Shown here piece by piece: positions 1 to 9,300 of a DNA stretch of 64,000 nt. Under the pieces are notes generated by a model that saw nothing but the letters and a program-made list of their open reading frames with translations, made no database searches and was not told the DNA's origin. The stretch comes from Micromonospora chokoriensis (GTDB lineage: Bacteria; Actinomycetota; Actinomycetes; Mycobacteriales; Micromonosporaceae): positions 6,138,001-6,202,000 of the forward strand of contig NZ_LT607409.1 in the NCBI RefSeq assembly GCF_900091505.1, given 5' to 3'. The translations under genes and the position numbers were made by a program. Numbering within the stretch: position 1 is the first letter of the stretch; each line of letters begins with the position of its first letter.

Positions 1-1
1 C

Positions 2-1225
2 TCGCTGGTGGAGTCGGCCCGGCGCGCGGTGCTCGACTTCTTCCACGCGGATCCGGCCGAGTACGCCGTCGTCTTCACCCCGAACGCCAGCGGCGCCTGC
101 CGGCTGGTCGGCGAGGCGTACGACTTCCGTCGGGGCGGGTCGCTGGTGCTGACCTGGGACAACCACAACTCGGTCAACGGTGTCCGCGAGTACGCCCGGT
201 CGGCCGGCGCGACCACGCGCTACGTACCGCTGAGCGGGCCGGACCTGCGGGTCGCGGAGTCCGACCTGGTCGCGGTGCTCGATGCCGGCCGGGGCAGCCG
301 GGCCGCCCGGCGGGGTCGGCCCGGTGGCCGGGGTCTGTTCGCCTACCCGGCGCAGAGCAACTTCTCCGGTGTGCAGCATCCGCTGGACTGGGTGGAGGTG
401 GCGCACCAGCGCGGGTACGACGTGCTGCTCGACGCCGCCGCGTTCGCCCCGACGAACCGGTTGGACCTCAGCGTGGTCAGGCCTGACTTCGTGTGTCTGA
501 GCTGGTACAAGCTCTTCGGTTACCCCACCGGGGTCGGCGCGCTGGTGGCCCGCCGCGACGCCCTGGCCCGGCTGCGCCGGCCGTGGTTCGCCGGCGGCAC
601 CATCCGCGCGGTCAGTGTGCAGGGCGACTGGCACCGGTCGACGGACGACGAGTCGGCGTTCGAGGACGGCACGCTCAACTTCCTGAGCATCCCGGACGTG
701 GAGTTCGGGTTGCGGTGGCTCGACTCGATCGGCGTCGACCTCGTCCATGCCCGCGTCGCCCTGCTCACCGAGTGGTTGCTGGAACGGCTGACCACGCTGC
801 GGCACGACACCGGCGGGCCCCTGGTGCAGGTGTACGGGCCGACGACGGGCGCGCGGCGCGGCGGCACCGTGGCGTTCAACCTCTGCCACCCGGACGGCAC
901 CCTGGTCGACGAACGGCTCGTCGCACGGGAGTCCGCGGCGGCCGGGTTCTCCCTGCGTACCGGCTGTTTCTGTAATCCGGGCGCGGGTGAGGGGGCGTTC
1001 GGGATCAGGAGGGAGTCGGTGCGGCAACGGTTGTTGGCGCGGGTCGACACGATCGACCAGTATCTCGACGCGTTGCATCTGCCGACGGGCGGCGCGGTAC
1101 GCGTCTCGTTCGGGCTGGCGTCGACAGCGACCGACGCGGAGCGCTTCGTCGCCTTCGTGCAGTCGACGTACCTGAACCGTGACGTCGGGGTGGGGTCGCC
1201 TCTGCCACCCCGGCTGCGCTGCTGA
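2..1225 (+). CDS. Class V aminotransferase-fold PLP enzyme, 5' end outside window
   Basis: The reading frame is open to the first base of the window, so the true start lies upstream; the GTG at 8 is only an internal valine. The protein is a fold-type-I PLP enzyme of the NifS/SufS and MoCo-sulfurase group. SWYKLFGYPTGVGAL holds the probable PLP lysine, and the C-terminal third has LRTGCFCNPGA, a cysteine-rich loop like the one in eukaryotic-type molybdenum cofactor sulfurases. The expected role is cysteine desulfuration or a related sulfur transfer in the cytoplasm. No Moco or Fe-S gene lies within the window, so the sulfur acceptor cannot be inferred. It could instead be an unassigned class-V aminotransferase. 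Confidence 0.85.
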   Translation, partial: SLVESARRAVLDFFHADPAEYAVVFTPNASGACRLVGEAYDFRRGGSLVLTWDNHNSVNGVREYARSAGATTRYVPLSGPDLRVAESDLVAVLDAGRGSRAARRGRPGGRGLFAYPAQSNFSGVQHPLDWVEVAHQRGYDVLLDAAAFAPTNRLDLSVVRPDFVCLSWYKLFGYPTGVGALVARRDALARLRRPWFAGGTIRAVSVQGDWHRSTDDESAFEDGTLNFLSIPDVEFGLRWLDSIGVDLVHARVALLTEWLLERLTTLRHDTGGPLVQVYGPTTGARRGGTVAFNLCHPDGTLVDERLVARESAAAGFSLRTGCFCNPGAGEGAFGIRRESVRQRLLARVDTIDQYLDALHLPTGGAVRVSFGLASTATDAERFVAFVQSTYLNRDVGVGSPLPPRLRC

Positions 1226-1247
1226 CGGCAGCGCGGGTCAGTGCGCC

Positions 1248-1646
1248 CTAGCTGACCTGGGCTGCCGGGGCCGGGCGGTGCTTGATCTCCTCCATGAACG
1301 GGAACCGGGTGGTGAGCTCGGTGAACGGCAGCCCGGCCCGCCAGGCCGCCGCCACCTGGGCGACCTGCACCAGGTCCATGACGTCGCCGCGCGCGAGGAC
1401 CTCGCCGGAGACCCGTAGGTCGATCATGAAGTATCGGGCCTGCGAGCCCAGCTTGACGCAGACCACGCCCTGGTCGGAGTGCAGTTCGGCGCAGGTGAAC
1501 CGGCTGCGCCCCTGGTCGGGGGCGCTCACGCGGCCGATGTCGAGCCCGTGGCGGGTGGCGGTCTCGTGGAGCGCGGGGGCCAGGCCACCGTGCTCGACCA
1601 GGTCCGGATAGAGGCGCACACCCAGCGCCGTCGAGGCGTCGCTCAT
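1248..1646 (-). CDS. Small DUF6193-like protein
   Basis: A 132-residue soluble protein. I start it at ATG 1646 (MSDASTALG), which follows a GGAAGTGGGAG ribosome site; a longer in-frame extension to 1883 has unusual composition and is rejected. Residues 95-125 (a DLVQVAQVAAAWRAG stretch followed by LPFTELTTRFPFMEE) resemble the C-terminal half of DUF6193, a family found near actinobacterial natural-product genes. That family match is from memory and is tentative. No catalytic motif, signal peptide or membrane segment is visible. It converges with the aminotransferase upstream, ending 22 bp from it. Confidence 0.6.
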   Translation of the reverse strand: MSDASTALGVRLYPDLVEHGGLAPALHETATRHGLDIGRVSAPDQGRSRFTCAELHSDQGVVCVKLGSQARYFMIDLRVSGEVLARGDVMDLVQVAQVAAAWRAGLPFTELTTRFPFMEEIKHRPAPAAQVS

Positions 1647-2028
1647 GACTGACTCCCACTTCCTTGTGACAGAGACCAGCAGCGCGCAGGTTACGAGGAG
1701 GTTTCCCGCACGCCTCGCCATCCTGTCCCGGTTGGACGTCCCACGGCAATAGGAAGGGTCGATTCGACCGCCATCGAGTAACGGTCGGAGTTCCCGACCT
1801 CCGTCGATGAGCGGACGCCGTCCACCTCGGAGACATCGACGAGCCTTCGCACCCTCGCCGCACTCCGACATCCCGCCGCCCACCGGTCGGCATCGGACGC
1901 TAACGGACGGTTGTCATATTGGAAACACTCTTGACAGAAAGGACTGCGGATCGACATGCTTCAGTTGGAGAGCGCTCTCCGGCTCTTCGTCACGACGCCT
2001 CCGTCACCCCCACGCTGAGGAGCCTCCC
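1647..2028. other. Intergenic promoter region between divergent genes
   Basis: About 380 bp with no convincing gene. It must hold the promoters of the small DUF6193-like gene (leftward) and of the GH16 glucanase (rightward). A TTGACA hexamer at 1931-1936 is a candidate -35 box for the glucanase, with a poorly defined -10 near 1952-1959. A perfect palindrome follows at 1967-1980. Confidence 0.5.
1967..1980. promoter_or_regulatory. LacI-type operator of the GH16 glucanase
   Basis: GGAGAGCGCTCTCC is a perfect 14-bp palindrome, 49 bp before the GTG start and just downstream of the candidate promoter. It has the GAGCGCTC core seen in CebR/CelR operators, which control glucan-hydrolase genes in Streptomyces and Thermobifida. 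A repressor bound here would block initiation. The cognate regulator is not evident nearby; the LacI gene at 30803-31810 is associated with a different core. Confidence 0.65.
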
Positions 2029-3285
2029 GTGTTCACAGCCCGCCTCGGACTCCGCTTCCGACCACTCGTACTCGCGGCAGCCGCGCTGGTCACCACCACC
2101 GTGGCACTCGTCGTCCCGCCGCAGCCCGATCGGGCCCAGGCCGCCATCGGCCCGATCAGCTGGCAGGACGAGTTCAACTCCCCCGCCGGCACGCCCGTCG
2201 ACCAGAACAAGTGGCGGTTCGACACCGGCGGCGGCGGTTGGGGCAACAACGAACGGCAGTACTACACGAGCAGCACCAGCAACGCCGTCCACGACGGCCA
2301 GGGCAACCTGGTGATCACCGCCCGCCGGGACAACCCCGCCAACTACCAGTGCCACTACGGGCGCTGCGAGTACACGTCGGCCCGGCTGCTGTCGGCGGCC
2401 ACCTTCACGCAGACGTACGGCCGGTTCGAGGCGCGGATCAAGATCCCGCGCGGTCAGGGCATCTGGCCGGCGTTCTGGATGCTCGGCACCGGCGGCGGAT
2501 GGCCCGACGCGGGCGAGATCGACATCATGGAGAACATCGGCCGGGAGCCCAACACCGTGTACGGCACCGTGCACGGGCCCGGCTACTCCGGCGGCGGCGG
2601 CATCACCGGCAGTCGCACCGTGGGCAGCCCGCTCGCCGACGGCTTCCACACCTACCGGGTCGACTGGGAGCCGAACGTCATCACCTGGTACCTGGACGGG
2701 GTGCAGTACCACCGGGTCGACCCCGCGCGGCTCGGCGGCAACCGCTGGGTGTTCGACCACCCCTTCTTCATGATCCTCAACGTCGCGGTCGGCGGCAACT
2801 GGCCCGGCTACCCGGACGGTTCGACCCAGTTCCCGCAGCAGATGCTCGTCGACTACGTCCGGGTGTCCAGCTACACCTCCGGCGGAGGCGATCCCGCTCC
2901 CGGCACCAGCCGGATCCGGGGCGCGCAGAGCGGTCGCTGCATCGACATCCCCGGCGCCAACCCGGTCGAGGGCGCCAAGTTGCAGATCTGGGACTGCAAC
3001 ACCACCGCCGCGCAGTCGTGGACCTTCGCCTCCGACGGGACCGTCCGCGCGATGGGCAAGTGCATGGACCCCGCCTGGGCCGGCACCGCCAACGGCACCG
3101 AGGTCAACCTGGTCAGTTGCAACGGCAACACGGCTCAGCGCTTCACCCTCAACGGCTCCGGCGACCTGGTCAACCTCAACGCCAACAAGTGCGTGGACGT
3201 ACGGGAGGCCAACCCCAACAACGGCGGCAAGCTGCACCTGTGGGACTGCCTGGGCGCGGCCAACCAGAAGTGGTCTCGCATCTGA
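2029..3285 (+). CDS. Secreted GH16 endo-beta-glucanase with C-terminal ricin-type (CBM13) domain
   Basis: A 418-residue exported enzyme expected to cleave beta-1,3- or mixed-linked glucans. GTG 2029 is chosen because GAGGAG lies 7 nt upstream and a normal signal peptide (about residues 1-38, ending near AQAA) follows. The GH16 catalytic domain spans about residues 40-285. Its signature GEIDIMENIG gives the nucleophile Glu163 and acid/base Glu168. After a short Gly/Pro linker, residues 292-418 form a beta-trefoil with three QxW-type repeats, ending in NQKWSRI, for polysaccharide binding. The operator at 1967-1980 suggests LacI-family control. Substrate could be laminarin, fungal beta-glucan or another galactan; GH16 motifs alone do not settle it. 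Confidence 0.93.
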   Translation: MFTARLGLRFRPLVLAAAALVTTTVALVVPPQPDRAQAAIGPISWQDEFNSPAGTPVDQNKWRFDTGGGGWGNNERQYYTSSTSNAVHDGQGNLVITARRDNPANYQCHYGRCEYTSARLLSAATFTQTYGRFEARIKIPRGQGIWPAFWMLGTGGGWPDAGEIDIMENIGREPNTVYGTVHGPGYSGGGGITGSRTVGSPLADGFHTYRVDWEPNVITWYLDGVQYHRVDPARLGGNRWVFDHPFFMILNVAVGGNWPGYPDGSTQFPQQMLVDYVRVSSYTSGGGDPAPGTSRIRGAQSGRCIDIPGANPVEGAKLQIWDCNTTAAQSWTFASDGTVRAMGKCMDPAWAGTANGTEVNLVSCNGNTAQRFTLNGSGDLVNLNANKCVDVREANPNNGGKLHLWDCLGAANQKWSRI

Positions 3286-3455
3286 GTGCACCGGCACCGC
3301 GAGTGGGCCGGTCGAGCACAGTCTCGGGCGGCCCACCGCCCCGCGCGGGCCGCTCCGCCGCCTGGGTGAATCGCGGGCCAACCCTCGCTCCGGTGGAACC
3401 CCCGCCCACTACGTTCGGATCAATCCAGACATCCGGCCGTTGCGGGAGTGAGTTC

Positions 3456-4478
3456 ATGTCGCATCACCTCGACACCCCCCTCGCCGCCCAGGGCGGTCAG
3501 CTCTACATCGACGACCTCTTCGTCTTCGACGGTGACCGCGCCACGGTGTTCGTCATGGACGTCAACAGCTCGGTGACCAGGGCCGACATCAAGCGTGGTT
3601 TCCACGCCGAGGGCCGGTACGAATTCAAGATCCACGTCAACGGCACGGAGCTGGAGGACCTGACCTACCGGTTCGCCTTCGGTGAACTCGACGGCGACGG
3701 CAAGCAGGCCTTCCAGTTGTACGAGCTGACCGGATCGGACGCCCGCGACGACGCCGCGATGGGCACCCCCATCGCCGAGGGACGGACCGGTGAGATGGCG
3801 ACCGGCACCAACGTCCGGATCTGGGCCGGACGGATCACCGACCCGTTCTTCGTCGACCTCGACGAACTCGCCACCATCAACGGCGCGGTCAAGGACGGGT
3901 CGATCGTGGACCGGTCGTCGTGGCGCGTCGACCAGGCCAAGAACAGCTTCGCCGGCACGACCGTCGAGTCGATCGTCCTGGAGGTGTCCCACGACGAGCC
4001 CCTGCTGCGCGACGGCACCGAGATCGGCGTGTGGTGTCGCACCCTGCTGGCCACCGACGCCGGGGGCTGGCGTCAGATCAACCGCGCCGGCCACCCCATG
4101 ATGTGGCCGATCTTCTGGCCGCACGACACCGACTTCTCGAACCCCGCCAACGCCCGCCACCCCAGTCGCGACCTCGCCGAGGACGGCGAGGAGATCGCCA
4201 ACGCGGTGGCGGGTGTCGTCGCGGCGAACGGCACCGCACCGGACCCGCAGGCGTACGGCTGGAGCGTCGCCCGGCAGCTCTACCCCGACCTCCTGTCCTA
4301 CACGGTCGGCACGGCCGCGAACTACGGTTTCGCGGTCCGCAACGGGCGGGCGCTGGCCGACAACGCGCCCGAGGTGATGTTCTCGCTGGTCCTCAACACC
4401 GGCACCACCTCGGGCCTCACCCCGGAGGTCACCAAGGGTGCCCGCGCGAGCAGCTTCCCCTACGTCGTGCCGGCCTGA
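3456..4478 (+). CDS. DUF4331 family protein
   Basis: A 340-residue protein starting at ATG 3456 behind GGGAGTGAG. It opens with the DUF4331 hallmark of a predicted beta-rich fold: SHHLDTPLAA, then YIDDLFVF and VFVMDVNSSV. Later blocks are RIWAGRITDPFFVDLD and MFSLVLNTG near the C-terminus. Family function is unknown; many members are secreted, but this one has no signal peptide, so a cytoplasmic location is likely. It stands alone, with the GH16 gene 170 bp upstream and a terminator-like hairpin downstream. Confidence 0.85.
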   Translation: MSHHLDTPLAAQGGQLYIDDLFVFDGDRATVFVMDVNSSVTRADIKRGFHAEGRYEFKIHVNGTELEDLTYRFAFGELDGDGKQAFQLYELTGSDARDDAAMGTPIAEGRTGEMATGTNVRIWAGRITDPFFVDLDELATINGAVKDGSIVDRSSWRVDQAKNSFAGTTVESIVLEVSHDEPLLRDGTEIGVWCRTLLATDAGGWRQINRAGHPMMWPIFWPHDTDFSNPANARHPSRDLAEDGEEIANAVAGVVAANGTAPDPQAYGWSVARQLYPDLLSYTVGTAANYGFAVRNGRALADNAPEVMFSLVLNTGTTSGLTPEVTKGARASSFPYVVPA

Positions 4479-4565
4479 GAGTCGGCGGCGCAGACTCCGG
4501 TAGCCGACGCTCGGCCGCGTGCCGAGGGCCCGGCTCGCCGGCCGGATCGGCTCGTCGCCCCGTCG

Positions 4566-4601
4566 CGATCGCCCGCTGTCGTAACGACCGGCGGGCGATC
4601 G
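4566..4601 (+). terminator. Hairpin after the DUF4331 gene
   Basis: An 11-bp perfect stem (CGATCGCCCGC and its complement) continues into an inner GTCGT/ACGAC pairing. It is followed by a pyrimidine-rich ACTTCTTCCC. It lies 88 bp past the stop codon. Confidence 0.5.
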
Positions 4602-4725
4602 ACTTCTTCCCGCCCACTACTGCCAGGCGACCGGGTGACCTGCGCGCTGTTTCCCCATCTCTGGGCGATTTGCGTAGTTACTCTTCGAAGGCGCCGTATG
4701 GGCGATTCGAGGATAAGGAGATTCG

Positions 4726-5271
4726 ATGCGCAGGAAACTTCTCGCGGGTGTGGCCGGCGTCGCCGCCGTCGTCGCGCTCGCCGGACCGGCCGCCGCGGAC
4801 ACGACCGGCGACACGATCGTGACCCTGACCGTCGACGCCGCAGGCGGTCTGTCGATCACCGTGCCGGCGACGGCGAACATCGGGCACGGTGTCGAGGGCT
4901 CGACCGTCACCGGGCAGCTCGGCCCGGTCACGGTGCTCGACCAACGCGGATCGCTCACCCCCAACTGGACGGCCAGCGTCATCTCCACCGACTTCGTCAC
5001 CGGCGGCGGCAGCTCGGGAGAGACGATCCCCAACATCAACGTCCTCTACTGGTCGGGTCCCCCGACAGCGACGGCCGGCGGCGGCACCTTCACGCCCGGC
5101 CAGCCGACCGCGGCCCAGCAGGTGATCATCAACGTGCCGCGGACGGCGATGAGCCACACCGGCGGCACGGGCAACAACTTCGCCACCTGGAACCCGACCC
5201 TGGTGGTGAACGTGCCCGTCGGCACCGTCCAGGGTGTCTACACCGGGACGGTGACACATTCGGTGGTCTGA
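4726..5271 (+). CDS. Short secreted WxL-like surface protein
   Basis: A 181-residue exported protein starting at ATG 4726 after an AAGGAG site. A signal peptide (residues 1-24, ending PAAA-D) precedes one beta-rich domain. That domain matches the C-terminal 140 residues of the large protein at 6342-9350: both share SGQLGPVTV or TGQLGPVTV, a D-RG turn, a Trp-containing strand, GETIPN, ATWNPTL and a THSV ending. The layout recalls the WxL domain, a peptidoglycan-binding module of low-GC Gram-positives. The first Trp motif here reads W81-T-A rather than W-x-L. It lies directly upstream of a DUF916 gene, the usual WxL partner. The role as a cell-wall surface component is an inference. Confidence 0.75.
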   Translation: MRRKLLAGVAGVAAVVALAGPAAADTTGDTIVTLTVDAAGGLSITVPATANIGHGVEGSTVTGQLGPVTVLDQRGSLTPNWTASVISTDFVTGGGSSGETIPNINVLYWSGPPTATAGGGTFTPGQPTAAQQVIINVPRTAMSHTGGTGNNFATWNPTLVVNVPVGTVQGVYTGTVTHSVV

Positions 5272-5311
5272 CCCGCTCGGCCGGCTGGCGCTGCTGGCCT
5301 CGGTCGCCCTC

Positions 5312-6265
5312 GTGGCGCTCGGGGTTTCGGCGGCGCCAGCCGTTGCCGTGCGGGAGCACCGACAGGAACCCGCCGAGGACGCCGCGATCAGCATCCGCAT
5401 GCTCGACATCCCCGCCAGCCGCGCGCAGGACCCCCGCGCCCAGGTCTACATCGTGGATCACCTGAAGCCCGGGACGACGATCAACCGCCGGGTCGAGGTG
5501 CTGAACTCCTCCGGCGAGTCGCAGGAGATCGACTTCTACTCCGGGGCGGCGTCGGTGGAGAACAACGCCTTCACCGTCCCGGAGGGGCGTACGGGCAACG
5601 AACTCAGTGGATGGATCCGGTTGAAGACCGCCACGATGGTGCTGGACCCGGGCGAGCGACGGCCGGTCGAGGTCGAGATAGCCGTGCCGAAGAAGGCCTC
5701 GAAGGGCGAGCGGTACGCGGCGATCTGGGCGCAGGTCACCAGTGCGAAGGAACGCACCGGCAACGTCACCCAGATCCACCGGGTGGGCATCCGGGTCTAC
5801 CTGGACATCGGTCCGGGTGGAGAACCGCCGACGGACTTCCGCATCGACGGGCTGGCCGCCGAACCCGGGATCGGCGAGTTCCCGGTCGTCACCGCGCAGG
5901 TCACCAACACCGGCCAGCGTGCGCTGGACATGACCGGCACGCTGTCGCTGAGCAAGGCGGCGGTCCGGGCCGGGCCGTTCAAGGTGACCAACGGTGTGAC
6001 GATCCTGCCCGGGCAGAGCGGCCAGGTCCGGATCGAGGTCAACCAGGCGCTGCCCGCGGGGACCTGGGACGTGCAGGCGAAACTCGCCAGCGGCATCGTG
6101 GAACGCACCGCGACCGGGAGGATCAGCCTGCCCGTCGCCGCGCCGATGACCGTCGCGACGTCCGCCGGGCCGAGCTGGCTGGTCTACGCGGTGGGCGGGA
6201 TCGCCCTGCTGGTGCTGGTCACCCTCGGCGGCTGGTACCTCGTCCGCCGGCAACGGCTCGCCTGA
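5312..6265 (+). CDS. DUF916/WxL-interacting-type membrane protein
   Basis: A protein of about 317 residues with the layout of DUF916/WxLIP proteins: an extracellular beta-sandwich with RRVEVLNSSGE, a second Ig-like half (VTNTGQRALDMTGTLSL), one C-terminal transmembrane helix at about 283-305 and a short RRQRLA cytoplasmic tail. In Firmicutes these proteins anchor WxL proteins to the envelope. The start is uncertain. GTG 5312 has no ribosome site and gives a clipped signal peptide. The frame is open back to 5255 and would encode a complete hydrophobic leader, but only through a non-standard ATT or CTG start. Translational coupling to the preceding gene, whose stop is at 5269-5271, is likely. 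Confidence 0.8.
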   Translation: MALGVSAAPAVAVREHRQEPAEDAAISIRMLDIPASRAQDPRAQVYIVDHLKPGTTINRRVEVLNSSGESQEIDFYSGAASVENNAFTVPEGRTGNELSGWIRLKTATMVLDPGERRPVEVEIAVPKKASKGERYAAIWAQVTSAKERTGNVTQIHRVGIRVYLDIGPGGEPPTDFRIDGLAAEPGIGEFPVVTAQVTNTGQRALDMTGTLSLSKAAVRAGPFKVTNGVTILPGQSGQVRIEVNQALPAGTWDVQAKLASGIVERTATGRISLPVAAPMTVATSAGPSWLVYAVGGIALLVLVTLGGWYLVRRQRLA

Positions 6266-6280
6266 CCCCGACGACAGACA

Positions 6281-6323
6281 GACGCTGCCCGGCCGTTCCC
6301 CTTCGGAACGGCCGGGCAGCGTC
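6281..6323. terminator. Bidirectional terminator between the DUF916 and lectin genes
   Basis: A perfect 19-bp stem (6281-6299 pairs with 6305-6323) closes on a 5-nt CCTTC loop. It lies 16 bp after the DUF916 stop and 19 bp after the convergent lectin-gene stop, so it can serve both. Confidence 0.9.
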
Positions 6324-6341
6324 GTCTCCGACGACGGGTTC

Positions 6342-9300
6342 TCAGATCACCGAGTGCGTGACGACCGCGACGTAGGTGCCGACCACCACCCCGGACGGGA
6401 GCGTCACCCACAGCGTCGGGTTCCAGGTGGCGGAGTTCGCACCGCCGGCCTGGCCGGTCCACTGGGCGGCCGTACGCGGGGTGTTCAGCACGGCGCCGGG
6501 TTGCGGGACGAAGGTGCCGACACCGGTGGCGGCCAGGGCGGCCCCGGAGGCGTACGTGATGCTGCTGTTGGGGATGGTCTCCCCGCCCGAACCGGAACCC
6601 GTGGTGAAGCTCGTGCTGGAGACGACGCTGACCCAGTTGCCGGAGAACGGCCCCCGGTCGTCGGTGACCGTCACCGGGCCGAGTTGTCCCGAGACCCCTG
6701 TCGCACCCGAGGTGACGGTGCCCAGTGTGGAGATCGCCGGAACGCTGATGGAGAGCCCACCGAGCGGATTGATGACCAGCTCGACCGGTCGGGTCGCGGA
6801 CTGGTTGAACGAGTCGGTCACCCGCACGGTGAACGGGAACGTCCCGGACACGGTGGGTGTGCCGGAGAGCAGGCCGGTGACCGGGTCGAGGGTCAACCCG
6901 GTGGGCAGGCTCCCGGCGCTGACCGACCAGGCGAAGGGAGCCGTGCCGCCGTTCACGGTGAGCTGGTACTGGTACGGGTCGTAGGCCTTGCCGGGCGGCG
7001 GTGGGGCGAAGGTCAGCGTCGGTGCCGGGTTGACGGTCACCGACGCGGAGGCGGCCGACTGTGGACCGGTGCCGGCGGCGTTGATCGCCGCCACCCGGAA
7101 GGTGTAGGTGGCGCCGCCGGTCAGCCCGGTGACGGTCTGGGTCGTGGCGGTTCCGGTGAAGGTCTGCGGAGTCTGCGCCACGCCGCCGAGGTACGGCGTC
7201 ACCGTGTACCCGGTGATCGCCGACCCACCGTTGGCCGGGGTGGTCCAGCTCAGCCTGGCGGCGGTGGTCCCCGCGGTGACCGAGGTGATCGTCGGGGCGC
7301 CGGGCAGGGTGTACGGAACCACCGCCGCCGAGGCCGGGCTCGCCGCGCCGGTTCCGAACGCGTTCACCGCCGCCACCCGGAAGGCGTACGAGGAGCCGGC
7401 GGTCAGGCCGGTCAGGGTGCGGCTGGTGGTGGAGGCGTCGAACGTGAGCGTCGGTTGCGTGACACCGTCCCGGATCGGGGTGATCAGGTAGTTGGTGATC
7501 GGGCTGCCGTTGCTGGCCGGCGCGGTCCAGGTCACTGTGGCGCTGGTGACGCCCGCCACGGCGGTGGGCGCGGCCGGGGTGCCCGGGGTGGACGCGTAGA
7601 CGTAGTTCGCCGAGCCGGCCGAGCCTCGGGTGACGACGCTGACCGTGACCGTCCCCGGGCTGGATCGGGCGGGCATGGAGGAGATGGCGAGCGTGCCGTT
7701 CGCGTTCACCGTGAAGCAGCCGGGGGCCGGTCCGGAGGTGCAGGGCAGCAGCAGCACCGAGGTGCCGGCCTGCTGCTCGGCGGTCGTACCGATGGTGATG
7801 GCTGTCGCGCCGGTGAGGTTGCTGCCGCCGACGGTGACCGGGATGCCACCGGAGATCGAGCTCTGGGCCGGGGTGACGGTGACGCCGGTCGGTGCGGTCG
7901 CGGGCGCGACGGGGGTGGCGCCGGTGGCGAGCCCCGGGTTCGCGTCGATCGACGACGAGGTCGCCACGGTCGCGGTCTGGATCTGCGTCGGAGTGACACC
8001 GGCGCCGGTGACGGTCGCGACGACGGTGATCGGCGGCAGCGAGGTTCCACCGGCGAAGGGGCCGTTGCTGTTGGTGCAGGTGATGGTCTGCCCGGACGGT
8101 GCGCCGCAGACCCAGCCGGACCCGTAGGCGGCGCGCGGTACGACACCGGCCGGCACGGTCTGGGTCACCGAGATCGGTGCCGTCTCGGTGGCACCGGCGT
8201 CGACTCCCGCGGTGATGGAGTAGGTGACCGGGTCGCCGGGCTGCGGGGTGGGGCCGACGGCGCTGGTCTGCGAGACGTTGAGGTCGGGGACCGGGTTGAA
8301 GCTGACGACCCGCGCGTTGTCGACCTCGTGGAAGTCGGTGACCGAGCCGGTGGAGCCCACCCAGCCGAAGGCGACCTGCCGTGGGTAGCCGTTGGCGTTC
8401 AGCCAGGTCGGTGACGGGTACAGGCTGGGCGACACGACCGGGAGCATGCCCTCCAGAAGTCGCGCCTGCCCGCCGACCGGGGTGAATCTGATCCGGTACT
8501 GGCCGGCGGGGGTGGTGATGCCGGTGTCGGTGGTGTACGGCGACGAGGTGGTGTTGATGACGACCTCGACCGGCACCACGGAAGCGGCCCGGGTGCTGGC
8601 CCGCAGCGGCAGGGCGGGGGCCGAGGTGCTGCCGGCGGTGCTGTTGACGGCGCAGTAGCCGACGCTGTTGCGGCCCGGACCGCGCACCACGACCTGGCCC
8701 GGGACCCGCCCGCCGGTGGTCGAGATGTAGGGCGGGTTCGTGCAGCCGGTGCCCTGGTAGACGCTGTTGCTGAAGTTGCCGAAGACATCCAGGCCGACAC
8801 CGAGGTAGCCGTTGGAGAGTCCTGCCGACGTCCCGTTGAACGCCGCCGAGTAGCCCAGTGAACCGCCCGGCTGGCCGAGGGCCGACGGGGATCTGGGGTC
8901 GGCGGGGTCGACTGCGGCCAGCACGAAGGCGAGCCCGTCCGCGCCCGTGCTGGTGCCGCCGTACTGGTAGGTGTTGAAGGTGACGTGGATGCCCTGCGAG
9001 GTGGGGACGCTCACCGCGCCGACAACCCCGCCCTCCCGGTTGAGGGTGGCGGGGGTGAGGCGCAGCTTGCCCGAGCCCTGCGGGTCGGTGGACGTGGTGC
9101 AACTGAGCAGGGGGCCGGTGGTCGAGTTGCCGGCCGCGGTCAGGCAGGCGGCGTTCGTCCCGAGAAGCACGGGCACGCCCGGAACCGCCACGGCGCCGAT
9201 GCCGTTCGCGGTGTTGTTGCGGAACGGCTGATCGAACAGGACGGACCCGGCCGCCGACGCCGGGAGTGGCCCGAACGCGAGCATTGCCGCGATCAGGACG

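Noticed and set aside
520..1893. A minus-strand frame spanning the aminotransferase and the small gene
   Set aside because: It overlaps two supported genes and has shadow composition with no ribosome site.
3303..3336. Terminator after the GH16 gene
   Set aside because: An 8-bp GTGGGCCG/CGGCCCAC pairing exists but the 18-nt loop and lack of T-run make it weak.
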